Positions 10,656-21,831 of a DNA stretch of 64,000 nt are shown here, one piece after another (the stretch's first letter is position 1; the number at the start of each line of letters is the position of its first letter). The DNA is taken from NCBI GenBank assembly GCA_027475525.1, contig JAMWFC010000055.1, forward strand, positions 538,212 to 602,211, written 5' to 3'. The notes below the pieces were generated by a model. It ran no database searches and was not told the DNA's origin. It worked only from the letters and a program-made list of their open reading frames with translations. This DNA comes from Macrolepiota albuminosa. Its lineage: Eukaryota > Basidiomycota > Agaricomycetes > Agaricales > Agaricaceae. The position numbers and the translations under genes are program-made.

Positions 10656-11599
10656 TGATGACGCCCAAAGTTTGGTCAGTAACAAATGTAGCTAAAGTGT
10701 TACCTAACCAAGAGTGTGCGTTGGGCGCGCTATAAGTGTGTTGAGGAGTCCCGGGCAGGTCCCAGAGAACGCGTCTGTGAAAAAGGGTAAAAGTCGGTAA
10801 CGGGGTCGGCAAGTGGTAAGCGCTAAGGTAAAGCGCCTAAGGAAATGCGGTAAGTGAACACGGCAAGGGTGAGCGGCAAGAGCACGATAAGCTTAGCGAG
10901 GTTCTAAGCGTCGATAATGCCTGCCGTAGTTGCAAGGCGCGAGTATGTCGAGTGTTGGCGAACGTCTGTAACTACCGATGAGTTTTGACGTTGCCGACCG
11001 TAGCGTAAATGAGCTCTTGAGCGTAAGGGAGACTGAAGTAAGGGGGAAACTGTGGTCTATTCGTCTGCTGTATGTACAAGTCGGTAAGTACTTTTATACT
11101 ACAATGAGTTTGCCGTCGCCAGTGGCTAATGACGCCAGAGTGCGGTAAACTGGAAAATTTCAAAGGGGCTGCTCCAACGGTTTCCGATCCCTACCGTCCT
11201 TTGAGGACCCTTGGCGCCACCAGGCGGCAGATCGCGGTGCTAAACCATCAATCCATCACCCTTCTGTCTGTCAGAACACCTAAGCGACGTTGGGCGCCAA
11301 ATCGAGACGGTAAGCGGTGTCAGACGCCAAGGTCAAACGCCAAGCTGTCCGTCAGTTTTGATAGATCATCAAGCTTCTCGCTAAGCGCTGTCATCAGTGA
11401 CTGATGCCATCTGTCAGTTGTCATTCCTGCTGCCGTCGGCGCTATCACTGATTGGATCTGCTTCTTGCCGTGCGCGGCCGTCAGAAGTGGCTTAAAATAG
11501 GTAGAACGCGTGCGCTAAGTTCGGAACGAGTGCGGCAAGGTTTCCGGAGCCGGTGCCGAGCCTGCCGTTGATGCGCCTAACCTGTATAGGGTCCTATCA
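10656..11599 (-). repeat. 5' LTR of the complete gypsy element (family A)
   Basis: 944-bp direct repeat of 78-1,021. Because the element's sense strand is minus, this right-hand copy is the 5' LTR and should carry the promoter. Immediately inside it lies the primer binding site. Outside it, GCGC at 11,600-11,603 is the second copy of the target duplication. Confidence 0.95.
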
Positions 11600-11676
11600 G
11601 CGCGAACTTCCGAGAGGTTATGGCAGACTCCCCACTTCTCTAGAAGCGCTAATCGGCTCTCCTCAGGGATCCTGCC
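11600..11676 (-). pseudogene. Fragment of a host Ty3/gypsy reverse transcriptase gene (right part)
   Basis: The minus strand reads GRIPEESRLALLEKWG ... LSEVRA, matching DGRVPDESRLALLERWG in the complete element, and joins directly to the fragment at 1-77 (EVRA|AFLG overlap through the duplicated GCGC). It ends at the N gap, so the rest of this element is unassembled. Confidence 0.85.
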
Positions 11677-11776
11677 NNNNNNNNNNNNNNNNNNNNNNNN
11701 NNNNNNNNNNNNNNNNNNNNNNNNNNNNNNNNNNNNNNNNNNNNNNNNNNNNNNNNNNNNNNNNNNNNNNNNNNNN
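11677..11776. other. Scaffold gap (100 N)
   Basis: Exactly 100 N bases, a conventional placeholder for a gap of unknown size. The sequence changes from gypsy RT on the left to a DDE transposase relic on the right, so the true distance and even the adjacency are uncertain. Confidence 0.95.
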
Positions 11777-12238
11777 CTGGGAGCATTATCAAAGAGAAAC
11801 AGGCCTGTTGCAAATCCTTGTGTTTTGTCTTTACAGATGTCAATAGCTTTATCGACTTGTTGAATTAGATCATTTGTTGAGAAGTAACCATTACAAATTC
11901 TTGCCAGCTTTTAAAAATAATCCTAACTTCTCTGTCCAAATATGTAAGTTTCTTCTCAACTATCATTCTCTATTTACATACTTATCACAATTTTTCAACC
12001 ATCCTTCTCTGTCCAAATATGTAAGTTTCTTCTCAACTATCATTCTCTATTTACATACTTATCACAATTTTTCAACCATCCCCATTCCAGAGTTAAAAAA
12101 TCAGAAACTATAAGAAAAGTCTCCTTGCCTTTCTTCTGAGATACTAGCCTATCAGTTTTGTGGTTTCAACAGGTTTTATGTTGATCATTTTCATAAAATG
12201 TTGATTCATTGTATGTGACAAGGATGAGACAGAACCAT
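11777..12238 (-). pseudogene. Relic of a DDE-superfamily DNA transposase
   Basis: The minus strand contains broken but recognisable pieces of the DDE endonuclease family common in Agaricomycetes: LVTYNESTFYENDQHKT, then QKKGKETFLIVSDFLT, then GYFSTNDLIQQVDKAIDI and GLFLFDNAP. In relatives the first block usually has an aspartate (HDEST); here it is asparagine, so the first catalytic acid seems lost. In-frame stops and a 77-bp duplication (11,927-12,081) break the frame. It is cut by the N gap on one side and by an LTR at 12,239 on the other. Confidence 0.7.
11927..12081. repeat. 77-bp exact tandem duplication (6), in the DDE relic
   Basis: Copies start at 11,927 and 12,004. The identity of the copies contrasts with the decayed element around them. 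Confidence 0.95.
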
Positions 12239-14315
12239 TGATGACCACCTATTATGGATGTCTGCAGATAGCACCAATACTAGCACTTCATGTTAGCACA
12301 TTGGTACTACCAAGAATGGCACACCTTAGCACTTAGGAGCTAATTTTTGCATATTTTTACACTAATAACTCACAGCTAGAGCCTCTAATTAGTCCAGGAC
12401 CACTTTTTATAGCATCATCTATTCTTAGCACCTCTATTGACACCTTGCTGCACCTTGCCACCTGCACCTCTTGGCTATACATAGATACAGACACTTGGCA
12501 TTAGTCAATCCAGAATAATGCTCTTAACTGGTGGCAGCACTTATAGGACAGAATGATAAAGTATCTTCATGACAGACAGCTGAGAGTTTCACCTTGGCAT
12601 CTGACATCACTTAGCACCTTGCTGACTCAGACAGATAGCATGATTGTGGACCTTTTTACTATATAGTTTAATTCATGGCATTCACTTACATAAAATACTT
12701 ACTTTTTGCTAGTAGCACATCATCAAATTAGCAGTAAGGGATTGTATCCCACTATTTTGGTTGCCCTATGCAACAGACTATCTTTTGGTTGACTGTGTCA
12801 GCAAGAGGACTCTGCTTTAGTTTTCTCTCTCTCTCTCTGCAATCTCTTAGCACCTTGCAACTATGGCTTGGCATTTGTGCTTAGATCCACTAAGCAATCC
12901 TGTTATTTTATCATTTCATTCCAAGTGCTAACACTTAGCACCTTTTAGCAACCCTTTTCAGTGCCTCTTAGTACCTTTTTTTAACAACTCTCTCCATGCC
13001 TCTTAGCACCTTTCTTTGGTGGCTCTCTCTGTACACTAAGCTTATAGTTCTCTTGCAGCTTATTTTGCCACATTCTTTTTTGCTTTTAATACTCCCACTT
13101 CTACTGTTATTCCCTCTTTCTCTAGGTGCACTTTATCATTAGCACCTTCCTCTTACCAATGATGATGCTCAAATTGAGCTAAAGTGCACAATCACTAATA
13201 CAGCTACTTAGTCAATATAGCTTTGGGCATGCTAAGTGTGTGAGAGAGTCCTGGACAGGTTCCAGAGAATGCACAGTAGGCAAGAAGTTGGTGGCAAGGA
13301 AAGGGGATGATTGGAGGTGCTTATGTAAGGCCCAAAATGCAGCAAAAGAGCACTAAAAATCACCAAGGAAAGGTGCTAAGAGGTGCTAAGACAAGGCACT
13401 AAGAGACACAGAGAGAGTCACCAAGAAAAGGTGCTAAGAGACACTGAAAGACTTGCTAAGAGGCACTAAGTATTAGCACTCAAAATGAGAGAATAAAATG
13501 ATAAGATTGCTTAGCAGATCTAAGCTCAAATGCCAAGCCATAGTTGCCAGGCACCAAGAGATTGCAAGGAGAAAGAGAGAGAGAGAGAAAACTAAAGCAG
13601 AGTCCTTTTGCCAACCATGGTCAACAAAAGGTAGTCTGTTGCATAGAGTGACCAAAATGTTGGGATGCAATCCCTACTGCCAAATTGATGTGTGCTACTA
13701 ACAAAAAGTAAGTATTTATATGCTGTGAATTGAACTATATGGTAATAAGTCCACAATCATGCTGTCAGTCTGAGTCAGCAAGGTGCTAAGCAACATTAGG
13801 TACTAAGGTAAAACTCCAAGCTGTCTGTCGTGAAAACACTTCATCATTCCATTTTGTAAGTACTGCCACTAGCTAAGAGCATCATTCCAGATTGATTGAT
13901 GCCAAGTGTCTATGTCTGTGTATAGCCCTGGAGTGTGAGTGGCAAGGTGCAGCAAGGTGTCAAGAGTGGTGCTAAGAATAGGTGGTGCCATAGAGAGTGG
14001 TCCTGGAGTAATTAAAGGCTTCAGCTGCAAGTTATTAGTGTAAAAATATGCAAATTTAGCCCTTGGAGCACTAAGGCATGCTGCTCCTGGTGGTACCAAT
14101 GTGCTAATGTAAGATGCTTGTGTTGGTGCTATCCATGGACATCTATAATAGAAACTCATCACTAACCACTGCTATATCACTTTCCACTTATTTATTGATG
14201 TATTCTCTGAGACCTGCCTAAGACTCTCTCACACACATTTAGTGTGCTCAATGCCAATGTTCAGATTAGTAGCTGTTCACTATATCTGCTTTTAGCCAAC
14301 TTTTGGGTATCATCA
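12239..14315 (+). repeat. Old gypsy LTR (5' LTR of gypsy copy 2), split by another LTR
   Basis: Pieces 12,239-13,159 and 14,162-14,315 together make one LTR in plus orientation. It starts TGATGACCACC and ends GGGTATCATCA, followed at once by the decayed primer binding site at 14,316. The interruption at 13,160-14,161 is a related LTR in the opposite direction, with CCAA (13,156-13,159) and CTAA (14,162-14,165) as an imperfect 4-bp target duplication. The sequence is rich in decayed forms of GCGCTAAG (GTGCTAAG, GCACTAAG). Confidence 0.65.
13160..14161 (-). repeat. Solo LTR, family B, copy 1
   Basis: About 1,002 bp, starting TGATGATGCTCAAAT and ending AACTCATCA. It shares the middle section (GAGAGAGTCCTGGACAGG) with the LTRs at 21,601 and 21,832. 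It is inserted in reverse orientation into an older LTR, so the local sequence looks like a large imperfect palindrome. Confidence 0.7.
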
Positions 14316-14756
14316 AATTTGAGCCCACTGCAGAGGAACTTTGGGGCAGAATTCTGCCAGAAACTTGTCTCCAGCACAAGTGCTGTCTGCTAGAGCAGTT
14401 GGCAGAAGGCATATTTCCTTTCCACCTTTTCTCTTCCACCCCACAACTTTCCAGTGCCTTACCATGCCACACTTTAGCCCAGGAACTACAGAACACTGAA
14501 AATGAGCTTATTATAGACAATATTCCTGATATCTTCCCATGTCCTTTCAAATATAATCTTAGTGCTAACAATCCCTTAGTGTCTCACTTGCTGCTGCACA
14601 GTCTTTTAAGCCACCTACTTCATTAATCCCTCTGTCTCAACTCTTTATTTCTTGAAACCTGTTGCCAAGAATCAGAACTCCTTCCCCATCTCCTTTAACT
14701 GAGATTGGCACAGCTGTTGCTATAGAACAACCTTCTCAGCACATGCTGCTGTGCAA
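14316..14756 (+). pseudogene. Leader and first gag codons of gypsy copy 2
   Basis: This aligns with the leader of the complete element read from 10,652 leftwards: the primer site, CAGAATTCTGCCAGAAAC, CCAGGAACTACAGAAC, and the gag start region ATAGAACAACCTTCTCAGC (intact copy: ATGGAACAACAAGTCCAAC). Differences are mostly CG to TG/CA. It stops at GCAA (14,753-14,756), where an LTR is inserted. The gag continues at 21,481 on the other strand, beginning with the same GCAA. Confidence 0.75.
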
Positions 14757-15685
14757 TAATAGGACCTCATACAGGATCAGCATATCAACGGCAGGCTACA
14801 GCAACATGGCACCAGCTTGGAATACCTTAGCACATGCTAATTGACCAATTTTGGCAATATTTGATGGCTGTGCATGGCAAGAAGCAGATCTGATCAATGA
14901 TAGCACTGATGGCAGACAGAATGACAACTGACAGATGGCATCAGTCACTGACAACAGCGCTTAGTGAGAAGACTGATGATCTATCAAAAACTAATGGACA
15001 GCTTGGCGTTTGACCTTGGTGTCTGACATTGCTTAGCGCCTTGATTTGGCACCTGACATTGCTTAGTATTTTGGACAGACAGAAGGCTGATGGATTGATG
15101 ATTTAGTGTCACGATCTGCCACCTAGCATCACTAAGCGTCTTGAATGAATGGTAGGGATCTGAAACTGTTGGAGCTACCCCATAAATTTTCCAAGTTCAC
15201 CACACTTTGGCGTTATTAGTTACTTGGTGACAGTGAACTCCTTGTAGTATAAAAAGTACTTACTGACTTGTGCATAATCAGCAGAACAGAGTTTCCTGCC
15301 CTACTTACTCTAGTCTCCCTTACAGTCTAAAGTCTCATTTATGGTCAGCAACATTGAAGTAATTGGCAGTTGCAGACTATTGCTAGCCAACGACATACTC
15401 GTGCCTTGCATCTATAGCAAGCATTAACATCGCTTAGACTTTGCTGAGCTTCCTGTATTCTTGCCACTCACATTGCCATGTTCACTTACCACTTCTTCCA
15501 TAGGTGCTTTTACCTCAGTGCTTGACACTTGCTGACTCCCTTTCCGACTTTTACCTTATTTTATAGGCACGTTCTCTGAGACCTGTCCAGGACTCCCCTC
15601 AACACCTTAAGCACACACAATGCAAGCTTTTGGCTTGGTAATACTATTTCTACATTTGTTACTGACCAAACTTTGGGTGTCATCA
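14757..15685 (+). repeat. Solo LTR, family A (decayed), at the left inversion breakpoint
   Basis: 929 bp, plus orientation, starting TAATAGGACC (TGATAGGACC in the young LTR) and ending GGGTGTCATCA. Its left flank is gypsy gag ending GCAA; its right flank is copia gag starting ATGG. The flanks do not match each other but match the flanks of the equally long LTR at 21,482-24,472, which marks an exchange between the two. Confidence 0.8.
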
Positions 15686-18357
15686 ATGGCCCTGCAGGCA
15701 CAGACCAACCAGACTAAACCAAAACTAGGCTGTATAAATCCAAACTGTCGACAATTGGAACACACCATTGAAAACTGTTACTAGAAAGATGGAGGAAAGG
15801 AGGGTCAGTTCCCACCAAACTTCAGGAACAAGACAAAACCCACCAAAATGTCTACAAACAAGCTCCAGGCTAATTCCCTGGCTGCAAATGTGGCAGCAAC
15901 AAACAACCAACAAAACAAGATACCCCAGGCAACTTATGCCCTGTCAGCAAGACTACTGGACAAAGCTGACCTAGAAACAATAAGATGGATGGGAGCAAAC
16001 ATTACTCAGATCCCAGACATACTGACATATGCAGATTCAGGTGCCACTAATCACTTCTTTGTTAATTGGGAGGTATTCACAGACTATGAGGAACTAGCCA
16101 CCCCAATAGAGGTCACGCAGCACTCAAGAGAGTGATGTTTCAAGTAGTAGGGTGAGGCACAGTTAAATAAATCTGCAAAACTGATAATGAGTCGTCAGAA
16201 CTTATATTTAAAAATGCTCTCCATGCACCAGATCTGGCATCAAATCTCATTTCAATTAACTGTTTTGACAAAGCTGGTTTTAATGTAGTCTTTAGCAGAG
16301 GCCAAGTTCAATTCCAAGACCAACATGGTAGGGAAGTACTCCGTGGCTCAGGAAACAGAGGGATGTACCTCCTGAGTGCAATGGGGGGTATAGATTCACC
16401 TGCCACCCTAATTGCCAAGTCTCAGCTCAAGCCAACATCACTTGATGTGTGGCACCATTGTTTTGGCCATGCAAGCATTAAAACAATCAGACATGTCCTA
16501 GCACATGACCTGGTAGATGGACTAGTCATAAGAGGTGACCTCAACATACCAGGCCTATGTGAAGACTGCATGTATGGGAAGCACACAGCAAGACCATATG
16601 ATGCTGAGGTCCAACCAGAGGGTGCCTTAAACGAGTGTGTCTATATTGACCTATGGGAGCCATTGAGTGTGTTGTTCTTGGGAGGGACAATCTACATAAT
16701 GGCTGCTGTAGATGGAGGATCTTCATATATGTTGGGGTACTTCTTACCAAGGAAGAATGCAGCAACAACATTGGCAGCATTTATGTCATACCATATTAAG
16801 TCCGAATGCCAGACCAGGAAAAAGCTAAAGCTGGTCCAGGTGGATGCAGGATGGGAATAGGTCAATGAGTTGTGGGCAACATGCCTTGGAAACCACAGCA
16901 TAGTCTCAAAAATCACAACCCCATATGCTCATGCACAGAATAGGCTGGCAGAACAAGCAAACCATACGATAATCAAGGACGTGCGCTGTATGCTGGCAGA
17001 AAGCAGCTTACCAAAGGAGCTATGGGCAGAGGTGGCAGCAACACAAGAAATTTACTTCCATCAGCTTGGCATCCTAGCACAATACCAAATGAGGCATGAA
17101 CAGGCCGTAGGCAATGTGTGGACCACTTACAACCATGGAGGTGTCTAGCCTGAGCAAAAATATCTGAAGAACTGATGAGGTCAAAGCTGGACCCAAGATC
17201 AGTAAAGACTCGACTGGTGGGCTATACAAATAGAGGCTACTGGCTTTATGACCAGAGGTCTAGATTGGTCATCACTTCACAGGACATCATATTTGATGAG
17301 GGAGTGGGACATAGGTCACTCACAATCATAAACGACTCTGAGGAAGTACCTCCTGCCCTACCCACCATACATGCACCATCTACACCACAACCTAGCCAGG
17401 CGGTAGCTCCCATTCAACAACCTGTTGCTCCCAGATTCTACTCAGAACACAGACCACTGCATGTGAACCCTACCATTGAAGCCACCCCTGACGATCGACA
17501 AGCACTTATAGTAGCTACCCTGAAGCCCAGGCACTGGCCACTGTGCCCCAAGTCACTGCGCAACCAATAAGATGTTTGGTGCACCTGGTGAGACCAATGC
17601 CAGTGCTGATTGTGGCTAGAGAAACCATACAGAGAGAGCAACAAGCTCATAAGCAGGGGAAAGCCTGGGCAACCAATTTGCTGATGGCCTTATTAGCCAA
17701 GAGTCTGTATGTGTACTTGACAATGCTCAGTAAATCCCCAGAGTCACAAATACTGAAGACCTACTCTGATGCAATGAAATGACCTGACTTATGGCAGCCA
17801 GCGATGGATGAGGAGCTGGGGATGATGCATGACCAAGATGTGTTTGAACTTGTGGATGTAGGTGCAGTGCTAGTGGGCAAAAACATCATAGAATGCCGGT
17901 GGGTGTATGCAAACAAGTTCAACATGGACAGAGAGGTCATCAGGAGGAAGGCTTGTTTAGTGGCTAAGAGTTACTTGCAGGTGGTGAAGGAGGACTTCAG
18001 TGAGATGTATGTGGTGGTAGTCTGTCTGGAGTCCCTGAGGATGTCAGCCGCAGTGGCAGCACAGGAGGGTCTAGAAATTTGGCAGGTCAAATTTGTCTTG
18101 GCCTACTTGAACAGCATTCTGGAACATGACATGTACATGCATCTCCCACCTGGTTTTTCAGAGTGATAAGATAAGCTGGCACTACTCCAAAAAACCATCT
18201 ACAAATTGATGCAGGGAGGATATGACTGGTACTGGACTTTGAACAGCGCATACATGGACTTAGGATACCAAAAATCAAGAGCTGACCCATGTGTATGTTC
18301 CAGGAAAGTGGGACAAGAGATCATCATTACCAACACCTTCAATGACGACACTTTTGG

Positions 18358-19395
18358 TGATGACGTCAACTGTGGTTGGGTGTGCTGGATGTATATGCAG
18401 TACAATGCCATCTCCAGCACCTGGCATACATAGTTGTGAGGAGTCCTGACAGGGTCCTGGTGTGCTCAAGCAGAGGTGATAGAACAATGTGCTAGATAAT
18501 AGCGCCTCAGGTGCTACCTAGCAAATAGTAAGCGCCATAGTTTAGGCAAAGATAAAGAGAAAAAGACGAGTAGCGCAGCATAATGTGCCTGTAGGTGGCA
18601 CCGTAAATAACAAAGACAAGATAGACAAGGCTAGCATCCAACTTAGTAACGAAGTCAGGCAAAGCTAGCGCAATTTGAATGCTAAGTGTAACTGGGTGCT
18701 CAAGAGGTTACGATTTGTTGTCATGTACATGTGAAGTAGCTATCTTATATACTATGCGCTACTATATTTTCCAAGATAAGTCCATCTGTGGCACTACCTC
18801 CTAGCGCCTCTCCTCATGGTTCCCTTTAATGGTGACTTGTCAACAGCAACCTGTTGCACATGGACGATAGTGACCAACAGCATTATAACCTGCAGCGACC
18901 AACAGCGACTCTAAATTGACTTAGAAATATACAGGTCTGCTCACTCTTAATATAATTCCAATTGGCCAGGATGTTCTGGGGTATGGTCAGAAAATCCTTG
19001 ACAGACGCCGTGAGTGCTAATGTCAGCACTACTCATTGTATCATTTCCTGACAGGTCCAAATGTCAGGTTTAAGTATATTCTGTGCTGCTGTTATGTCAA
19101 ATGGCAGTGCCTACTGCTGACTCTTTATGGAAGTGATCAGGGTTTGGTTAGAGTCCCCCTCCCACCATTGTGTTAGCACTATACATTCTGAGCCTCCTTA
19201 GTCCTTGAAATAAGTGAATGGAGTGTGCTGAAGGACTGGTAACTAGTGATTAAGGTAAATAGATAAGTCTTGTAGTAGAGCAACAGAGCTAGGGCTGCTT
19301 GGTATCCCAAACTGGTTGCTAGAGTCTCCAGTACATCAAGTGTTGGTTGGCCTATAATGTCCCTTGATGTGCTCAGTCCAAGTAGAAGCCTATTA
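18358..19395 (-). repeat. Solo LTR, gypsy-like, inserted in the copia RT
   Basis: 1,038 bp, starting TGATGACGTCAAC and ending AAGCCTATTA (TCCTATCA-like). It is flanked by a perfect 4-bp duplication TTGG (18,354-18,357 and 19,396-19,399). Removing it joins the copia RT from NDDTFG to SSKAGTTLAKKEL. It shares GAGGAGTCCTGACAGGGTCC with the A and B families and keeps more CpG than its neighbours. Confidence 0.82.
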
Positions 19396-20053
19396 TTGGA
19401 TTATTATCATCCAAGGCTGGTACCACCCTGGCTAAGAAAGAGCTAGCAGCAATCTACGAGATAAAGGATCTTGGCAACCCCACTTTTATCTTAGGCATGG
19501 CCATACACAGAGACCAGACCACTGAAGCCATCTCACTCTCTCAAAAGGCTTACCTCAAGTGAGTTCTCAAGTGCTTTAACATGACTGACTGTCATCCCCG
19601 ACACAGCCTGCTACTATTAGGCATAGTCCTTACAAATAAAATGTCCCCAAAGGATGAAGCTAAGTGTATGTTTATAAAAGACAAGCCTTACTGCCAGCTC
19701 CTAGAAGCCCTTGTGTAGGCTCAGGCAGCTACAAGACCAGACCTATTATTCACGGTAGCACTCCTAGCCCATTTCCAGTCAAACTCTAGCCTTGCACACT
19801 GGAAGGCATTATTACATGTGCCAGCATACATCAAAGGAACTCTGGACTATCATATCTGCTATACTAGGAAGTTGGGGAGATCTGTCAAGCTGCTAGGATA
19901 CGTCGACTCAGACTATGAAAGAGATCTGGATACTCACAGATCCACCTTGGGGTACATATTCATGATGGCAGGAGGGCCAGTGTTGTGGAGTTTAAAATGC
20001 CAACAAACCATTGCACTATTGACTACTGAAGCGGAATACATGGCGATGGCAAA

Positions 20054-20210
20054 GGGATCTCAACAGTCACTGTGGATGCATAACTTTCTGGCTAAGATTG
20101 GTATGGAACAACCCCTCCCAGCAAATCTTTGGGATCTCAACAGTCACTGTGGATGCATAACTTTCTGGCTAAGATTGGTATGGAACAACCCCTCCCAGCA
20201 AATCTTTGGG
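20054..20210. repeat. 77-bp exact tandem duplication (7), in copia RNase H
   Basis: Copies start at 20,054 and 20,131 and repeat GSQQSLWMHNFLAKIG. Confidence 0.95.
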
Positions 20211-20455
20211 TTGACAATGATTCATCAATTGCGTTAGCAAAATCAACCAAAGGTCATGCTAGAGCCAAATACATTGATATCTGGCACTACTATATCAGGG
20301 AAAGGGTACACAAAGGTGATATTGAAGTCACTCATATACCATCAGTGGAAAACATTGCAGACATCTGCACAAAGCCCTTGCCTCACATGACTCACAACTA
20401 CTTAATTATGCTCATGAACCTCAAGAACACCGATGGTCGTGCAAGTTAGAGGGAG

Positions 20456-20798
20456 TGTTGAGGAATGGACTTGCTCAACATCAGTTTATTGATAGGTGGT
20501 ATTTCCTTTTTAGAGATTACCTCTATTCTACTATGTTCAACTACACTCACACTTGATTGATATTTGCTAATTTTTGTTTCTTTTTCTTAGAATAATTTTT
20601 TGTACACAAACAAGGCCCCTCAGTCAACTACATTACCAAGTGTGACTGAGGGTGAGCCAAATTGCTTTACTTACACTATGATATATTACTTACCGATTAC
20701 TGTAGACAAAAACTATGTTGTACTCTACAGATAATAAATTACTCAGTCAACTACATTACTGAGTATGACTGAGGACTAAAACTGTGTTTTATTCTACA
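20456..20798 (+). repeat. 3' LTR of the copia element
   Basis: 343 bp, starting TGTTGAGGAATGG and ending ATTCTACA, preceded by a short purine tract (AGAGGGAG). The partner LTR, equally 343 bp, is at 25,234-25,576 in inverse orientation. The flank CTCTT (20,799-20,803) is the complement of AAGAG at 25,577-25,581, the 5-bp target duplication of the copia insertion. Confidence 0.88.
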
Positions 20799-21481
20799 CT
20801 CTTTCTTGATGAAGTCAGTAGCTACAGGCAGGATGGAAATAATATTGTTGGCATGTTCTGAAGGTGGACTTGTCTTTATGCACTGCATACCAATACCAGT
20901 GTCAGTTCTCTTGAAAATCTATTTATCTGCTTCAAAGACATTGGCAACATTATAGGATTCTTTGGAATGGTGTGCTGGTTGGACAATCTCTAAGTGCCTA
21001 GCAATGTGAGTCCAAAGCAATATCAAGATGCCCTGCTGGAATAGACAATGTTCCTCATTGATATATAGCTTGCTATTCTGAAGAAGCCACCTAGCAACTG
21101 TCTGGAATTTCTGATAGTACATAGAGAATGTATCAAGCAAGTATGTACTGTTGTCAAATGAGTCCTGGATAAGTTTCTGTAGTTCATTTACCATGTATCT
21201 GGTAGCTTCCTCAGTGCCAGTATATAGCTGGATAACTGCCATTTTTCACTTCTCATAGGAAGTACCTTGAGCTGATTGGATGCCAGGAAAAGAAGTGGCA
21301 AACTCAGGAAGATCTGTCCAAGTTTTTGCCATGTTGTAAGAGATATATTGTGTTGCATATTCCTTTATTCAAGTAGAGTCAGTAACTTCACAGTCCCTAA
21401 ACAGATATTCAAGTTCTTTGAAATATTAGAAGAGTTCCTGTGGCTTGAACTCATCCCACTTTGGCACAGAAAAATGGTTGC
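20799..21481 (-). pseudogene. Gypsy gag relic (5' half of gag of gypsy copy 2)
   Basis: The minus strand encodes a decayed version of the gag at 9,560-10,250 (VNELQKLIQDSF, RWLLQNSKLYINEE, VADVFEA-like end). It begins at NHFSVPKW next to the LTR at 21,482 (TTGC, the complement of GCAA) and ends at the AAGAG target site of the copia element. The 3' continuation of this gag is at 25,577 on the plus strand. Confidence 0.82.
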
Positions 21482-21831
21482 TGATGACGCCGAGAGTTTG
21501 GTCAGTAACAAATATAGAAATAGTGTTACCAAGCCAAAAGCTTGCATTGGGCATGCTTAAGGTGTTGAGGGGAGTCCTGGGCAGGTCCCAGAGATCACAT
21601 TGATGACACCCAAATCGAGCTGGGTGCTGCGTGAACTATCATGTGCAGCTACTTAGCCGATATAGCTTTGGGCGTGCTAAGTGTGTGAGAGAGTCCTGGA
21701 CAGGTCCCAGAGAACACACAGTAGGCAAGAGGTCGGTGGCAAGGAAAGTGGGTGATTGGAGGCACTTGCGTAAGGCTCCAAAATGTGGCTACAGGGCGCT
21801 AAAAGTTGCTAAGAAGAAGCACTAGGGGCGT

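Larger units (their letters stand above)
78..11599 (-). mobile_element. Complete Ty3/gypsy LTR retrotransposon with an extra antisense gene
   Basis: The element is 11,522 bp, bounded by two 944-bp LTRs with TG...CA ends and flanked by a 4-bp GCGC target duplication (74-77 and 11,600-11,603). Sense is the minus strand: 5' LTR at 10,656-11,599, primer binding site, gag-protease, pol in gypsy order (RT, RNase H, integrase), an intron-containing gene on the other strand, polypurine tract, and 3' LTR at 78-1,021. I saw no difference between the LTRs, which suggests a recent insertion, although repeat assembly can also homogenise LTRs. Pol is interrupted as assembled by four 77-bp duplications (probably assembly errors) and one 1-nt deletion near 6,840. 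The GC-rich, CpG-rich sequence contrasts with the decayed relatives at 11.8-26 kb. Confidence 0.93.
15686..20455 (+). pseudogene. Ty1/copia gag-pol relic (3' two thirds of the element)
   Basis: Domains appear in copia order: zinc knuckle (C-x4-C-x4-H-x4-C, about 15,735), protease YADSGATNHF (about 16,030), the GAG-pre-integrase H-H-C-C segment (WHHCFGHA ... CEDCMYGK, about 16,450-16,570), integrase core, RT (NIIECRWVYANKFN, catalytic box FNDDTFG at about 18,339-18,357), and RNase H (YVDSDYERDLDTHRSTLG, TTEAEYMAM, DNDSSIALAK). Many stops sit where CGA, CAG or TGG codons would be. A solo LTR (18,358-19,395) splits the RT just after FNDDTFG, and a 77-bp duplication (20,054-20,210) breaks RNase H. 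The 5' part of the same element lies inverted at 24,473-25,233. Confidence 0.88.

Noticed and set aside
11553..11846. ORFs running through the N gap
   Set aside because: They exist only because N translates to X; the two sides belong to different elements.
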